This document shows positions 1 to 7,143 of a DNA stretch of 18,089 bases, piece after piece. Each line of letters opens with the position of its first letter. The stretch's first letter is position 1. Under the pieces are notes generated by a model. That model did no database searches and had not been told where the DNA came from. It saw nothing but the letters and a program-made list of their open reading frames with translations. The DNA comes from CAZPZZ01 sp964591245 (GTDB lineage: Bacteria; Acidobacteriota; Vicinamibacteria; Vicinamibacterales; UBA8438). The DNA is taken from the NCBI GenBank assembly GCA_964591245.1, contig CAZPZZ010000080.1:1-18089 (forward strand), given 5' to 3'. The translations under genes were made by a program, and so were the position numbers.

Positions 1-55
1 GAGCGCCTGCTTGACACGCAGGAGGTCGGCGGTTCGAGTCCGCCCGTGCCTACCA
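1..55 (+). tRNA. tRNA-Val(GAC), 3' part
   Basis: The window opens inside a tRNA. The anticodon stem CCTGC (6-10) pairs with GCAGG (18-22) around a 7-nt loop carrying GAC at 13-15, which reads valine codon GTC. The T arm GGCGG-TTCGAGT-CCGCC spans 28-44, followed by the 3' acceptor strand (45-51), discriminator A52 and an encoded CCA (53-55). The 5' acceptor strand and most of the D arm lie before the window. Only 20 nt separate it from the chosen thrS start. Confidence 0.93.
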
Positions 56-75
56 TTACGTCTGAAGACGCTGTC

Positions 76-2016
76 GTGACACCAATAGCTCAAGTTCTCG
101 TGACCCTGCCGGATGGATCCACCCGGCAGTTACCCAAAGGCTCACCCGTACGTGACGTCGCGCAGGCGATCTCTCCACGGCTCGCCAAGGCTGCCCTCGC
201 GGCGACCGTAGACACCGCGCTGGTCGACCTGTCATATCCACTTGATTCCGATGCGACTGTCCGCATCATGACGAAGGAGGCCCCCGAAGCACTGGAGCTC
301 TACCGACACAGCACTGCCCATCTTCTCGCGGCAGCAGTGACCAATTTGTTTCCAGAGGCACAGTGCGGCATCGGCCCTCCGACTGAAGACGGTTTTTTCT
401 ACGACTTTGTCGTAGACCGCCCGTTCGTACCAGAAGACCTCGAGGCCATCGAGGAAAAGATGCGGGAGCTGGCGGCACAGGATTTACCCTACGAACGAAC
501 CATGATGCCGAAGGAGGAGGCGAAACAATATTTCGCCGACCGCGGCGAACCACTCAAGGTGCAACTCATCGAAGAAAAGGGTGGCCCGGTCGTCTCGTGT
601 TACACGATCGAAGACGCCTTCATGGACTTCTGCACCGGCCCGCACGTGCCTTCAAGCGGAATGCTTAAGGCGTTTCGGGTTCTGACAAGTTCAAACGCCT
701 ACTGGAAAGGCGACGCGAAGAATCAGCCGATGCAGCGAATCTACGGCACGGCGTTCTTCAGCGACAAAGCACTCAAGGAACACCTCTATCGACTTGAGGA
801 AGCCAAGAAGCGCGACCATCGCAAACTTGGTCGAGATCTCGGCCTGTTCACGTTTCACCCGCTCGCGCCCGGCGCAGCATTTTGGCTCGAGCACGGCACA
901 ACGCTGTGGAACCTGCTCGCTGGCTACATGCGTTCGACCCTGTTCCCCTCAGGCTACGCAGAGCTGCGGACCCCGCTCGTCTACAACAAGAAGCTCTGGG
1001 AAATGTCGGGCCACTGGGAACACTACGCCGAGAATATGCTGCGAGTGGAGTCAGAGGGCGAGACCTACAGCCTGAAGCCCATGAACTGCCCAGGGCACAT
1101 GCTCGTATTTGCCAGCGAGGTACGCAGCTATCGAGATCTGCCGATTCGCTATCACGACCAGAGCGTGCTCCATCGCGACGAAGCCTCCGGGGTTCTTGCC
1201 GGCCTCACGCGTGCACGGCAGTTCTGCCAGGATGATGCCCACTGTTTCGTCGCGCCAGATCAAATCAGCGACGAAGTAGAACGCCTGCTTCGACTCGTGC
1301 AGCAGGTCTATGCAGATTTCCAGCTTGAGTTTTCGGTCGAACTCTCGACACGACCAGAGACCTTCCTGGGCGCCACCGAGACATGGGACCAGGCCGAGAA
1401 CCAGCTCAAGCAGGCCCTGGAAAGCGCGGGACAACCCTACCGCGTTGCCGAGGGAGAGGGAAACTTTTACGGTCCGAAGATCGACTTCCACGTCGTGGAC
1501 GCCATCGGGCGAAACTGGCAGTGTGCAACGATCCAACTGGACTACCAGCTTCCCGAGCGCTTTCAGCTCAAGTACATCGGTGAGGATAACGCTGAACACC
1601 GCCCGGTCGTCATTCACCGAGCCATCTTCGGGAGTTTCGAGCGATTCATCGCACTCCTCATCGAACATTATTCTGGTGCATTTCCTCTCTGGCTGGCTCC
1701 GGTTCAAGCGGTCGTCGTGCCGATCGCCGACCGCCATGGCGACTACGCGGAAAGTGTCGCAAGCCGCTTGCGTACAGCCGGCTTGCGAGTCGAGGTAGAT
1801 GCCAGACAGGAAAAAATGGGGTATAAGATTCGCTCAGCCCAGTTACGGAAAATTCCGTATATGCTGGTCACGGGTGATCGCGAGGCCGCAGATGGTGCTG
1901 TCGCCGTACGTCATCGAACCGCTGGTGACCAAGGTGCACAGCCACTCGACGATTTCATCTCCAGTGCGCTTAGCGAAGTTCAGCAGCGCGCAACGCAGCA
2001 GCCGGCGAGCGCCTGA
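76..2016 (+). CDS. thrS: Threonyl-tRNA synthetase
   Basis: Cytoplasmic class II synthetase that activates threonine with ATP and charges tRNA-Thr. With GTG76 as start the protein is 647 aa, the usual full length. Visible in order: an N-terminal TGS domain (VTLPDGSTRQL), the editing domain with HSTAH and the downstream CYTIEDAFMDFCTGPH zinc-like motif that removes mischarged serine, the catalytic core with MNCPGHM, motif 2 region (HRDEASG...RARQFCQDDAH) and motif 3 (VIHRAIFGSFERF), supplying the Cys/His/His zinc ligands, then the C-terminal anticodon-binding domain. The frame is open back to GTG46, but that would lie inside the tRNA; GTG76 is therefore preferred, with GTG100 as an alternative because TGS domains often begin close to that point. 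No strong Shine-Dalgarno is visible. It heads the thrS-infC-rpmI-rplT cluster. Confidence 0.96.
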   Translation: MTPIAQVLVTLPDGSTRQLPKGSPVRDVAQAISPRLAKAALAATVDTALVDLSYPLDSDATVRIMTKEAPEALELYRHSTAHLLAAAVTNLFPEAQCGIGPPTEDGFFYDFVVDRPFVPEDLEAIEEKMRELAAQDLPYERTMMPKEEAKQYFADRGEPLKVQLIEEKGGPVVSCYTIEDAFMDFCTGPHVPSSGMLKAFRVLTSSNAYWKGDAKNQPMQRIYGTAFFSDKALKEHLYRLEEAKKRDHRKLGRDLGLFTFHPLAPGAAFWLEHGTTLWNLLAGYMRSTLFPSGYAELRTPLVYNKKLWEMSGHWEHYAENMLRVESEGETYSLKPMNCPGHMLVFASEVRSYRDLPIRYHDQSVLHRDEASGVLAGLTRARQFCQDDAHCFVAPDQISDEVERLLRLVQQVYADFQLEFSVELSTRPETFLGATETWDQAENQLKQALESAGQPYRVAEGEGNFYGPKIDFHVVDAIGRNWQCATIQLDYQLPERFQLKYIGEDNAEHRPVVIHRAIFGSFERFIALLIEHYSGAFPLWLAPVQAVVVPIADRHGDYAESVASRLRTAGLRVEVDARQEKMGYKIRSAQLRKIPYMLVTGDREAADGAVAVRHRTAGDQGAQPLDDFISSALSEVQQRATQQPASA

Positions 2017-2037
2017 GCTACTGAACGAATGAGGAAA

Positions 2038-2043
2038 AGGGGG
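2038..2043 (+). promoter_or_regulatory. Shine-Dalgarno deciding the infC start
   Basis: AGGGGG within the purine-rich run GAGGAAAAGGGGG (2031-2043) stands 5 nt before ATA2049. It is 35 nt from ATG2079, which itself has no purine-rich site upstream. The position therefore selects the non-canonical codon as the start of infC. Confidence 0.65.
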
Positions 2044-2048
2044 ACGTT

Positions 2049-2606
2049 ATAGCTTTCGTTCGCAGTCAACGGCGCGAAATGCGCACTCGGACCAATGAAC
2101 GTATTCGAGTGCGCGAAATCCGCGTAATCGACGACGAGGGGCAACAACTCGGCATCATGACGCCGCAGCAGGCGTTGGTGATCGCACGAGAAAAAGGTTT
2201 CGACCTGGTCGAGATATCGCCTACGGCATCCCCTCCCGTATGTCGCATCATGGACTACGGCCGCTACCAGTACCAAGAACAGAAGCGGACACGCGAAGCA
2301 CGGAAAAATCAAAAGTCCATCGAACTCAAGGAAATCAAGTTCCGTCCCAAAGTCGACGAACACGACTACAACTTCAAGAAGAAGCACATCGAACGGATCG
2401 TGGCAGAAGGCGACAAGGTGAAAGCGACAATCTTCTTCCGCGGGCGCGAGATGGCACACCCGGATTTCGGACGCCGCATCCTCGACCGGCTCATTGAAGA
2501 TCTAGATGGCATCGCCGCCGCCGAGACCCGCCCCAGCATGCAGGGTAATCAGATGCACATCATCCTGTCTGGGGTAGCGGGGACCAAGAAGGGGCAGGGA
2601 GGATAA
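2049..2606 (+). CDS. infC: Translation initiation factor IF-3
   Basis: IF3 binds the 30S subunit, prevents premature 50S joining and proofreads the start codon and initiator tRNA. The protein shows the N-terminal domain signature TNERIRVREIRVID, the linker region MDYGRYQYQEQKR and the C-terminal domain with KEIKFRPKVDEHDY and IFFRGREM. I start it at ATA2049, giving 185 aa and the extra N-terminus IAFVRSQRRE, which resembles the basic lead-in of other IF3 proteins; the first ATG in frame is at 2079 (175 aa) but has no ribosome binding site. Non-canonical starts (AUU in E. coli) are the known device by which IF3 represses its own synthesis. It lies 32 nt after thrS and abuts rpmI with no gap, so co-transcription and translational coupling are likely. 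Confidence 0.93.
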   Translation: MAFVRSQRREMRTRTNERIRVREIRVIDDEGQQLGIMTPQQALVIAREKGFDLVEISPTASPPVCRIMDYGRYQYQEQKRTREARKNQKSIELKEIKFRPKVDEHDYNFKKKHIERIVAEGDKVKATIFFRGREMAHPDFGRRILDRLIEDLDGIAAAETRPSMQGNQMHIILSGVAGTKKGQGG

Positions 2607-2804
2607 ATGCCGAAAATGAAGACCCACCGCGGAGCGGCAAAACGATTCAAGCTCACGGCCAGCGGGAAGATCGTCCGGAGACGATCGTTGAAGCAGCACA
2701 TCCTGACGAGCAAAACGACGAAGCGGAAGCGGCGTCTACGCCAGCCGGACTTGATTTCTGCCGCCGATAAGCGCAAGGTGCAGCGTCTGCTGCCCAACGG
2801 ATAA
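2607..2804 (+). CDS. rpmI: 50S ribosomal protein L35
   Basis: Small basic protein of the large ribosomal subunit, 65 aa, the normal length. The N-terminus MPKMKTHRGAAKRFKLTASGK is typical of bL35 and the rest is rich in Lys/Arg (RRRSLKQHIL, KRKRRLR). The ATG directly follows the infC stop codon TAA, and the run GGGGCAGGGAGG at the infC end provides the ribosome binding site, so translation is probably coupled to infC. In many bacteria this gene and rplT are controlled by L20 binding to the mRNA; nothing specific for that is identified here. Confidence 0.97.
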   Translation: MPKMKTHRGAAKRFKLTASGKIVRRRSLKQHILTSKTTKRKRRLRQPDLISAADKRKVQRLLPNG

Positions 2805-2847
2805 GAGTTCGTCATCACCTTGAACGTCAGCGAAAGGAAGTAGTCTC

Positions 2848-3020
2848 ATGCCTCGGGTCAAACGCGGATCGGTACGACGCGCGAAACGAAAGAAATTGCT
2901 CGCACGTACCAAAGGATTCTTCGGCACGAAGAGCAAGCTATATCGCGCTGCCAAAGAAGCCGGTGATCGGGCGGCAAAGTTCGCATACATCGGCCGACGA
3001 CTCAAGAAGCGCGACTTCCG
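2848..3020 (+). CDS. rplT: 50S ribosomal protein L20 (cut by assembly gap)
   Basis: First 57 codons of bL20, an rRNA-binding protein needed for early 50S assembly. The start MPRVKRGSVRRAKRKKLLAR and the later KSKLYRAAKEAGDRAAKFAY and RRLKKRDF match the basic N-terminal extension and start of the globular domain. GAAAGGAAG at 2831-2839 is a good ribosome binding site. The family is about 118 aa, so about 60 codons should follow, but a block of Ns begins at 3021 and none of the frames after it reads as the L20 C-terminus. The gene is thus broken by the assembly, not necessarily in the organism. Confidence 0.95.
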
Positions 3021-3120
3021 NNNNNNNNNNNNNNNNNNNNNNNNNNNNNNNNNNNNNNNNNNNNNNNNNNNNNNNNNNNNNNNNNNNNNNNNNNNNNNNN
3101 NNNNNNNNNNNNNNNNNNNN
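3021..3120. other. Assembly gap (100 Ns)
   Basis: Exactly 100 undetermined bases, the conventional size for a gap of unknown length. About 180 nt would be needed to finish rplT, so the real gap should be larger. pheS and pheT commonly follow rplT and are not seen, so they could be lost here. Confidence 0.97.
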
Positions 3121-3122
3121 TC

Positions 3123-3314
3123 GAGTTCGATGACACCTTGCCTGCCGGGCAGGTTCGTGTCACGATTCGGTCGGCGGTCAGGTCATCTGAGACCGATGCT
3201 GTCGCGGTCGACTGGTCGTGGGGATCCAGGCTCGCGAAAGATCCGATACGTTTATCGATCCGTTCAACCATTCGTGCGCACAACCCGACGCGGACATACG
3301 GACGCCGGCGATGA
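3123..3314 (+). CDS. Unidentified C-terminal coding tail after the gap
   Basis: An open frame with no visible start runs from the gap edge to TGA at 3312-3314, about 63 residues, beginning EFDDTLPAGQVRVTIRSA and ending in TRTYGRRR. By synteny it could be the end of pheT, whose last domain often has a stretch of the form 'F..Y.G..LPAGKRS', but the rest does not resemble the end of that protein and I do not assign it. A frameshift or sequence error near the gap edge is possible. The stretch from 3315 to 3367 holds no gene that I can see. Confidence 0.35.
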   Translation, partial: EFDDTLPAGQVRVTIRSAVRSSETDAVAVDWSWGSRLAKDPIRLSIRSTIRAHNPTRTYGRRR

Positions 3315-3367
3315 CTGTCCTGTCCGCCCTATTCGACTCATAATGCCATTCAGCCAGGAGCTGCCGC

Positions 3368-3643
3368 ATGGTGGATGAAACCTTACCCGTCAGTAGTGAG
3401 CCGATCGACAGGCTGGCGGAGAAAGTACAATCACTGGTCGGAGTGCTGGAGCGCACCCGGTCGGAGTTGGCCCGCACCGCCGAAGACAACATCCGACTCT
3501 CGCGGGAAATCGACGAACTCCGTGAGAAGCTCGTCGCCTCTGAGGATCAAAGTGCCCAAGCGGTCAGCCTCCAGGCTGAACGGGACCGGATTCGCGTGCG
3601 AGTCACCGAGATGCTCGACCAGCTTGAAAATTTAAGCTTGTGA
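3368..3643 (+). CDS. Small coiled-coil protein next to zapA
   Basis: A 91-residue, highly charged protein that reads as one long amphipathic helix from about residue 12 to the end, with leucines and valines in heptad-like spacing (IDRLAEKVQSLVGVLERT, EIDELREKLV, RVTEMLDQLENL). The start ATG3368 has AGGAG at 3356-3360, 7 nt upstream. It lies 22 nt before zapA in the same direction. Size, coiled-coil character and location suggest a divisome accessory protein that works with ZapA, comparable in style to ZapB, but I see no sequence signature proving this. No membrane segment or signal peptide. Confidence 0.8.
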   Translation: MVDETLPVSSEPIDRLAEKVQSLVGVLERTRSELARTAEDNIRLSREIDELREKLVASEDQSAQAVSLQAERDRIRVRVTEMLDQLENLSL

Positions 3644-3665
3644 CCCCACTTACTTTGGGCTAGCC

Positions 3666-4004
3666 ATGGCACGGGTTGAGGACGAAGCAGAGCGTCCGAT
3701 TGTGACCGAAGAACCTTCTCGAGTCGTCACCGTCGAGATCATGGGGCAGCGTTATCCGATCCGGAGTTCGCTCGACCTGGAGTACATCACTGATCTGGCC
3801 ACCTATGTCGACGAAAAGATCCAGTCGGCCACCGAACTCTCCACGGGGGGCGATACCCTTCGTATCGCCGTGCTGGCCGCCCTCAACATCGCGGATGAGT
3901 ATTTTCGGACGCGAGGCCTCAATAGCCCTGACGACGATCAACTCAGCAAACGTCTCGGAGATATAGAGCGAATGGTGGATCGCGCCCTCCAAAACACTCC
4001 GTAA
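3666..4004 (+). CDS. zapA: Cell division protein ZapA
   Basis: Cytoplasmic FtsZ-ring-associated protein that cross-links FtsZ filaments. The 112-residue protein has the ZapA core: VTVEIMGQRYPIRS (about 21-34), then DLEYITDLATYVDEKIQSA and LRIAVLAALNIADEYFR, followed by a C-terminal helix likely to form the tetrameric coiled coil. The first 20 residues are a charged, poorly conserved extension; ATG3666 has only a weak ribosome binding site and a slightly later start is possible. It follows the small coiled-coil gene and precedes 6S RNA, an arrangement conserved across distant bacteria. Confidence 0.93.
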   Translation: MARVEDEAERPIVTEEPSRVVTVEIMGQRYPIRSSLDLEYITDLATYVDEKIQSATELSTGGDTLRIAVLAALNIADEYFRTRGLNSPDDDQLSKRLGDIERMVDRALQNTP

Positions 4005-4029
4005 AACCAGGCGAGCCAGGACGACCGAC

Positions 4030-4058
4030 TTGCGACACGCCTAGGTTCATTCTAAGAT
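4030..4058 (+). promoter_or_regulatory. Predicted sigma70-type promoter of the 6S RNA transcript
   Basis: TTGCGA (4030-4035) and TAAGAT (4053-4058) are separated by 17 nt, the ideal spacing, and predict transcription from about 4065. It would give a 5' leader of about 75 nt in front of the mature 6S RNA; the leader begins with a hairpin AGAGCG (4068-4073)/CGCTCT (4092-4097). Confidence 0.6.
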
Positions 4059-4141
4059 CTGACAGTGAGAGCGGTCATAGATAGGCGGTCACGCTCTGCC
4101 GTATATGTCGGCTGTTCGTTGGCGGCCGTTGTTGTTTTCGA

Positions 4142-4298
4142 GAACCCTGCGGTGTTCGTGATGGTTTCGGAGGCTCGTTTGAGCCAACGCTTCACCTAAG
4201 AGAGCCGCAATGTTTCGTGGTGTGCACGCCTTCGAGTGAGGTAGCCTAAAGCGAAACTCAGTGCAAACTATAGTGGCTCCACCTGCTCTAGCAGGTTC
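4142..4298 (+). ncRNA. ssrS: 6S RNA
   Basis: 6S RNA imitates an open promoter and binds the housekeeping RNA polymerase holoenzyme, lowering sigma70 transcription in stationary phase. The 5' end reads CCCTGCGGTGTTCG and the late segment GAGGTAGCCTAAAGCG, both closely matching well-known gammaproteobacterial 6S RNAs. The ends pair: GAACC(C)TGC (4142-4150) with GCAGGTTC (4291-4298), with one bulged C, forming the closing stem, and about 157 nt matches the smaller 6S RNAs. It sits between zapA and rny; zapA adjacency is the classical location. The mature ends are set from the stem and are approximate; 5' processing from a longer transcript is likely because no promoter lies directly upstream of 4142. 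Confidence 0.85.
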
Positions 4299-4307
4299 AT
4301 ACGACCT

Positions 4308-4336
4308 CCCCACACGGCAATGCGGGGCTTTTCTTA
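4308..4336 (+). terminator. Rho-independent terminator of 6S RNA
   Basis: CCCCACA (4308-4314) pairs with TGCGGGG (4321-4327) with one mismatch across a short loop, followed by CTTTTCTTATT. This is placed just after the 6S closing stem and separates the RNA gene from rny. Confidence 0.8.
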
Positions 4337-4358
4337 TTGCCTCAGACGTCGCCCGTCC

Positions 4359-4388
4359 GGTAGCTCGACGCTAACGCCTCGAGCTACC
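4359..4388 (+). repeat. Perfect 10-bp inverted repeat upstream of rny
   Basis: GGTAGCTCGA (4359-4368) and TCGAGCTACC (4379-4388) are exact reverse complements with a 10-nt loop. No T tract follows, so it is not an intrinsic terminator. It lies about 100 nt before the rny start, probably in its 5' leader or promoter region, and could be an operator or an mRNA hairpin. I see no other gene between 4337 and 4488. Confidence 0.6.
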
Positions 4389-4488
4389 ACGCCGCCGTTT
4401 CCCGTCGCGGACGCACCGTCCGCACAGACCGCCTACCGCCGCCCACAGAGCCCCGGCCCGCCAGCCGCGGGTTCCGAAAGGGACGCGC

Positions 4489-6054
4489 ATGGACATGGTC
4501 ACCACCGGAGGGATCGTCGCGTTCGTCGCCACTCTCGTGGTCTTTGCGGCCTGGTTCGCCACCCGCAAGCGGCTCGCCGCCCAGACTGTTGGCCGGGCGC
4601 GAGAAGACGCCGCGCGCCTGCTCCGTGACGCACGGCGAGACGCGGAGCGGCACCGCCAGGAGGTCGACCTCGCCACCAAGCAACAGGCTCACACCCTGCT
4701 GGAAGACAGTGAACGGCACGCTCGCGAACGGCGCGAGGAGCTGACCTCCATAGAGCGACAACTCGCGCAGACGACACGGGAGCTGACCGATCGCGACCGA
4801 GAGGCCAAGCGGCTCGATGCCGGGCTACGGGAACGCGAGGCAGAGATCAGCACCCAGGAGGATCGGCTCACACAGGAACTCCGACGATGTGAGGAACTGA
4901 CGGCGGAACAACAAACGGCACTCGCACGAGTCTCCGGAATGACCGCGGAAGAAGCGAAAGAGCAGGTCATCAAGCAACTGGAACAAGATGCGCGACGAGA
5001 CGCCGCTCACCTCGTCAAGCGACTTGAAGCGGAAGCACGGGAATCGGCCACCGCGAAAGCCAAACAGATCATCACCCAGGCGATCCAGCGGAGCGCCCCC
5101 GCACACACCATCGAGACGACGGTCTCCGTGGTCGATCTCCCGAGTGACGACCTGAAGGGCCGCATCATCGGGCGGGAAGGGCGTAATATCCGGGCCATCG
5201 AGCAGGCGACGGGGGTCGAACTCATCGTCGACGACACGCCGGGTGCCATCATCCTCTCGAGCTTCGATCCCTTCCGCCGCGAGGTAGCCAAACAAGCCAT
5301 TGAGCGGTTGATCGCAGACGGTCGCATCCATCCGGCTCGGATTGAAGAAATCGTTGAGACGGTCAAAACAGAGCTCGATGAACACGTACTCAAAGAAGGT
5401 GAAGCAGCCGCGTTCGAGCTCGGACTCTTCGACATGCACCCGGAGATCCACAAGCTCATGGGACGACTCAAGTTCCGGACGAGCTACGGACAGAATGTGC
5501 TCAATCACTCGAAGGAAGTGGCCTACCTTGCCGGCATCATGGCCCGGGAGCTGGGCCTGGATGCCCATACGACCATTCGGGGGGCCTTCGTCCACGATAT
5601 TGGCAAGGCGATCGATCGCGACCTCCAGGGCACCCACCTCACGCTCGGCATCGATTTCCTCCGACAACACGGCGAGAGCGAGGCCGTGATTGACGCCATG
5701 GCCGCCCATCACATGGACATCGATTGGCCGTCCCTGGAATCGATGCTCGTACAAGCCGCCGATGCCATTTCAGCGGCCAGACCGGGCGCCAGACGAGACA
5801 TTTTGGAGTCGTATATCAAACGACTCGAACAACTCGAAGGCATCGCGGACTCGTTCGACGGCGTGTCAAAGGCATTCGCACTCCAGGCAGGCCGCGAGAT
5901 CCGGATCATGGTGGAGAGTCAGAAAGTCAGTGATGAAGAAGCCGTCTGGCTCTCCAAAGACATCGCTAAACGCGTAGAGCACGAACTGCAATACCCCGGA
6001 CAGATCAAGGTGACGGTCATTCGCGAGACACGGGCGGTGGACTACGCCCGTTAA
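4489..6054 (+). CDS. rny: Ribonuclease Y
   Basis: Membrane-anchored endoribonuclease that starts decay and processing of many mRNAs. The 521-residue protein has the family order: one N-terminal membrane helix (about 7-24), a long coiled coil (about 25-200, rich in Arg/Glu/Ala), a KH RNA-binding domain with GRIIGREGRNIR (224-235), and a metal-dependent HD domain with H340, the H369-D370 pair in GAFVHDIGKA, AAHH (405-408) and D425. AAAGGGA at 4477-4482 is a suitable ribosome binding site for ATG4489. thiL follows after 22 nt, suggesting one transcript. Length is normal and no key residue is missing. Confidence 0.96.
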   Translation: MDMVTTGGIVAFVATLVVFAAWFATRKRLAAQTVGRAREDAARLLRDARRDAERHRQEVDLATKQQAHTLLEDSERHARERREELTSIERQLAQTTRELTDRDREAKRLDAGLREREAEISTQEDRLTQELRRCEELTAEQQTALARVSGMTAEEAKEQVIKQLEQDARRDAAHLVKRLEAEARESATAKAKQIITQAIQRSAPAHTIETTVSVVDLPSDDLKGRIIGREGRNIRAIEQATGVELIVDDTPGAIILSSFDPFRREVAKQAIERLIADGRIHPARIEEIVETVKTELDEHVLKEGEAAAFELGLFDMHPEIHKLMGRLKFRTSYGQNVLNHSKEVAYLAGIMARELGLDAHTTIRGAFVHDIGKAIDRDLQGTHLTLGIDFLRQHGESEAVIDAMAAHHMDIDWPSLESMLVQAADAISAARPGARRDILESYIKRLEQLEGIADSFDGVSKAFALQAGREIRIMVESQKVSDEEAVWLSKDIAKRVEHELQYPGQIKVTVIRETRAVDYAR

Positions 6055-6076
6055 CGGAGGCCCGCCGGGCCCACCC

Positions 6077-7105
6077 ATGACAGTGGGCGACCTCGGAGAA
6101 GCGGCGCTCATTGCCCTGATCCGAAGCCAGGTCCCCTCCGCACCCGGGTGGGTCACCACTGGTATCGGAGACGACGCCGCGGTGGTTGCGCCCATGCGCG
6201 GCACACTCGACGTGATCACGACCGACACACAGGTCGAAGGGGTGCACTTCGAGCGTGCCCTCCTCTCCCCTTCCGACATCGGCCACCGCACATTGGCCGT
6301 AAACCTTAGCGATCTCGCCGCCATGGGGGCAACGCCGCGCGTCGCGGTACTCTCACTCGTGCTTCCTCCGTCCCTCGCGACTGCGGATCTCGAAGCCATG
6401 ATCGAGGGGTTGCTCAGCCTCGCCACGGCCCATGACGTCGCACTCGTCGGGGGCAACATCACGCGCACGTCCGGTCCGCTCGTCCTGGGCGTCACGGCCA
6501 TCGGAGCCGTCAGGCGCCGGCGTATCCTCACTCGTGATGGGGGACGGCCGGGCGACGAACTGTGGGTGACCGGCACACTGGGAAGTGCCGCCGCCGGGTT
6601 GACCTGGCTCCAACAGCAGCAGGCCGGTCACGCCCCGGCCGATCAGGAGCCACGGCAAGGCATCCAGAGCTACCGGCGCCCCACGCCCCGCGTTCGCATC
6701 GGCGCCTTGCTTGGCCGAAACCGTGTGGCGCGGGCGGGCATCGATCTCAGCGACGGACTCGCCGATGGGCTACGTCAACTCGGGCAGGCTTCTGGCCTCG
6801 GGGCGCTGATCCATGGCTCGGCCGTGCCGATGGCCCCGGAAACAGTCGCATGGTTCGCCCACCGGCAACAACACCCCCTTGAGGCCGCGATGACCGGTGG
6901 GGACGACTACGAATTACTCATCGCCGTACCGCGATCCCATCGTCGGCGTCTGGCGGCCATCCAGCGGCTCTCACACGGTGTCCCGCTGACGCGGATTGGC
7001 GAACTCACGAAAACCCTGGACCTCGTGGTCCGCACCGAAACCGGGGACCTCCCTGTGCCTGCGGGGTATCAACATTTCCAGGACACAGTGTCATCTCCCG
7101 CCTGA
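6077..7105 (+). CDS. thiL: Thiamine-monophosphate kinase
   Basis: Cytoplasmic enzyme that phosphorylates thiamine monophosphate with ATP to thiamine diphosphate, the last step of cofactor synthesis. The 342 aa show all family motifs: GIGDDAAVV (29-37), TTDTQVEGVHF (48-58), NLSDLAAMGATP (76-87), GGNITR (125-130), GIDLSDGLADGL (221-232) and GGDDYELLIAV (274-284); the acidic residues bind Mg-ATP and substrate. GGAGG at 6056-6060 is the ribosome binding site, but it is 16 nt from ATG6077 with a small GC hairpin (CCC/GGG) in between. It is 22 nt behind rny and probably shares its transcript. No other thiamine genes are nearby. Confidence 0.95.
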   Translation: MTVGDLGEAALIALIRSQVPSAPGWVTTGIGDDAAVVAPMRGTLDVITTDTQVEGVHFERALLSPSDIGHRTLAVNLSDLAAMGATPRVAVLSLVLPPSLATADLEAMIEGLLSLATAHDVALVGGNITRTSGPLVLGVTAIGAVRRRRILTRDGGRPGDELWVTGTLGSAAAGLTWLQQQQAGHAPADQEPRQGIQSYRRPTPRVRIGALLGRNRVARAGIDLSDGLADGLRQLGQASGLGALIHGSAVPMAPETVAWFAHRQQHPLEAAMTGGDDYELLIAVPRSHRRRLAAIQRLSHGVPLTRIGELTKTLDLVVRTETGDLPVPAGYQHFQDTVSSPA

Positions 7106-7143
7106 CGGGCCGCATGACATTGCTGTTAAATCACCCGGGGGTC

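Noticed and set aside
1051..1737. Long open frame on the minus strand inside thrS (228 codons)
   Set aside because: It is fully antisense to the well-conserved ThrRS catalytic domain, has no recognisable motif and reflects GC-rich codon bias.
3123..3314. Assignment of the post-gap tail to pheT
   Set aside because: Only synteny and a short LPAGQ-like stretch support it; the ending does not look like the C-terminal domain of PheT.
4089..4313. Minus-strand small open frame and 4320-4628 plus-strand frame around the 6S RNA
   Set aside because: The first overlaps the 6S RNA and the second overlaps its terminator and the rny start; neither has a ribosome binding site or protein-like composition.
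4825..5754. Minus-strand open frame of 309 codons opposite rny
   Set aside because: Antisense to the coiled-coil, KH and HD domains of RNase Y; its composition follows the complement of those codons and it has no domain of its own.
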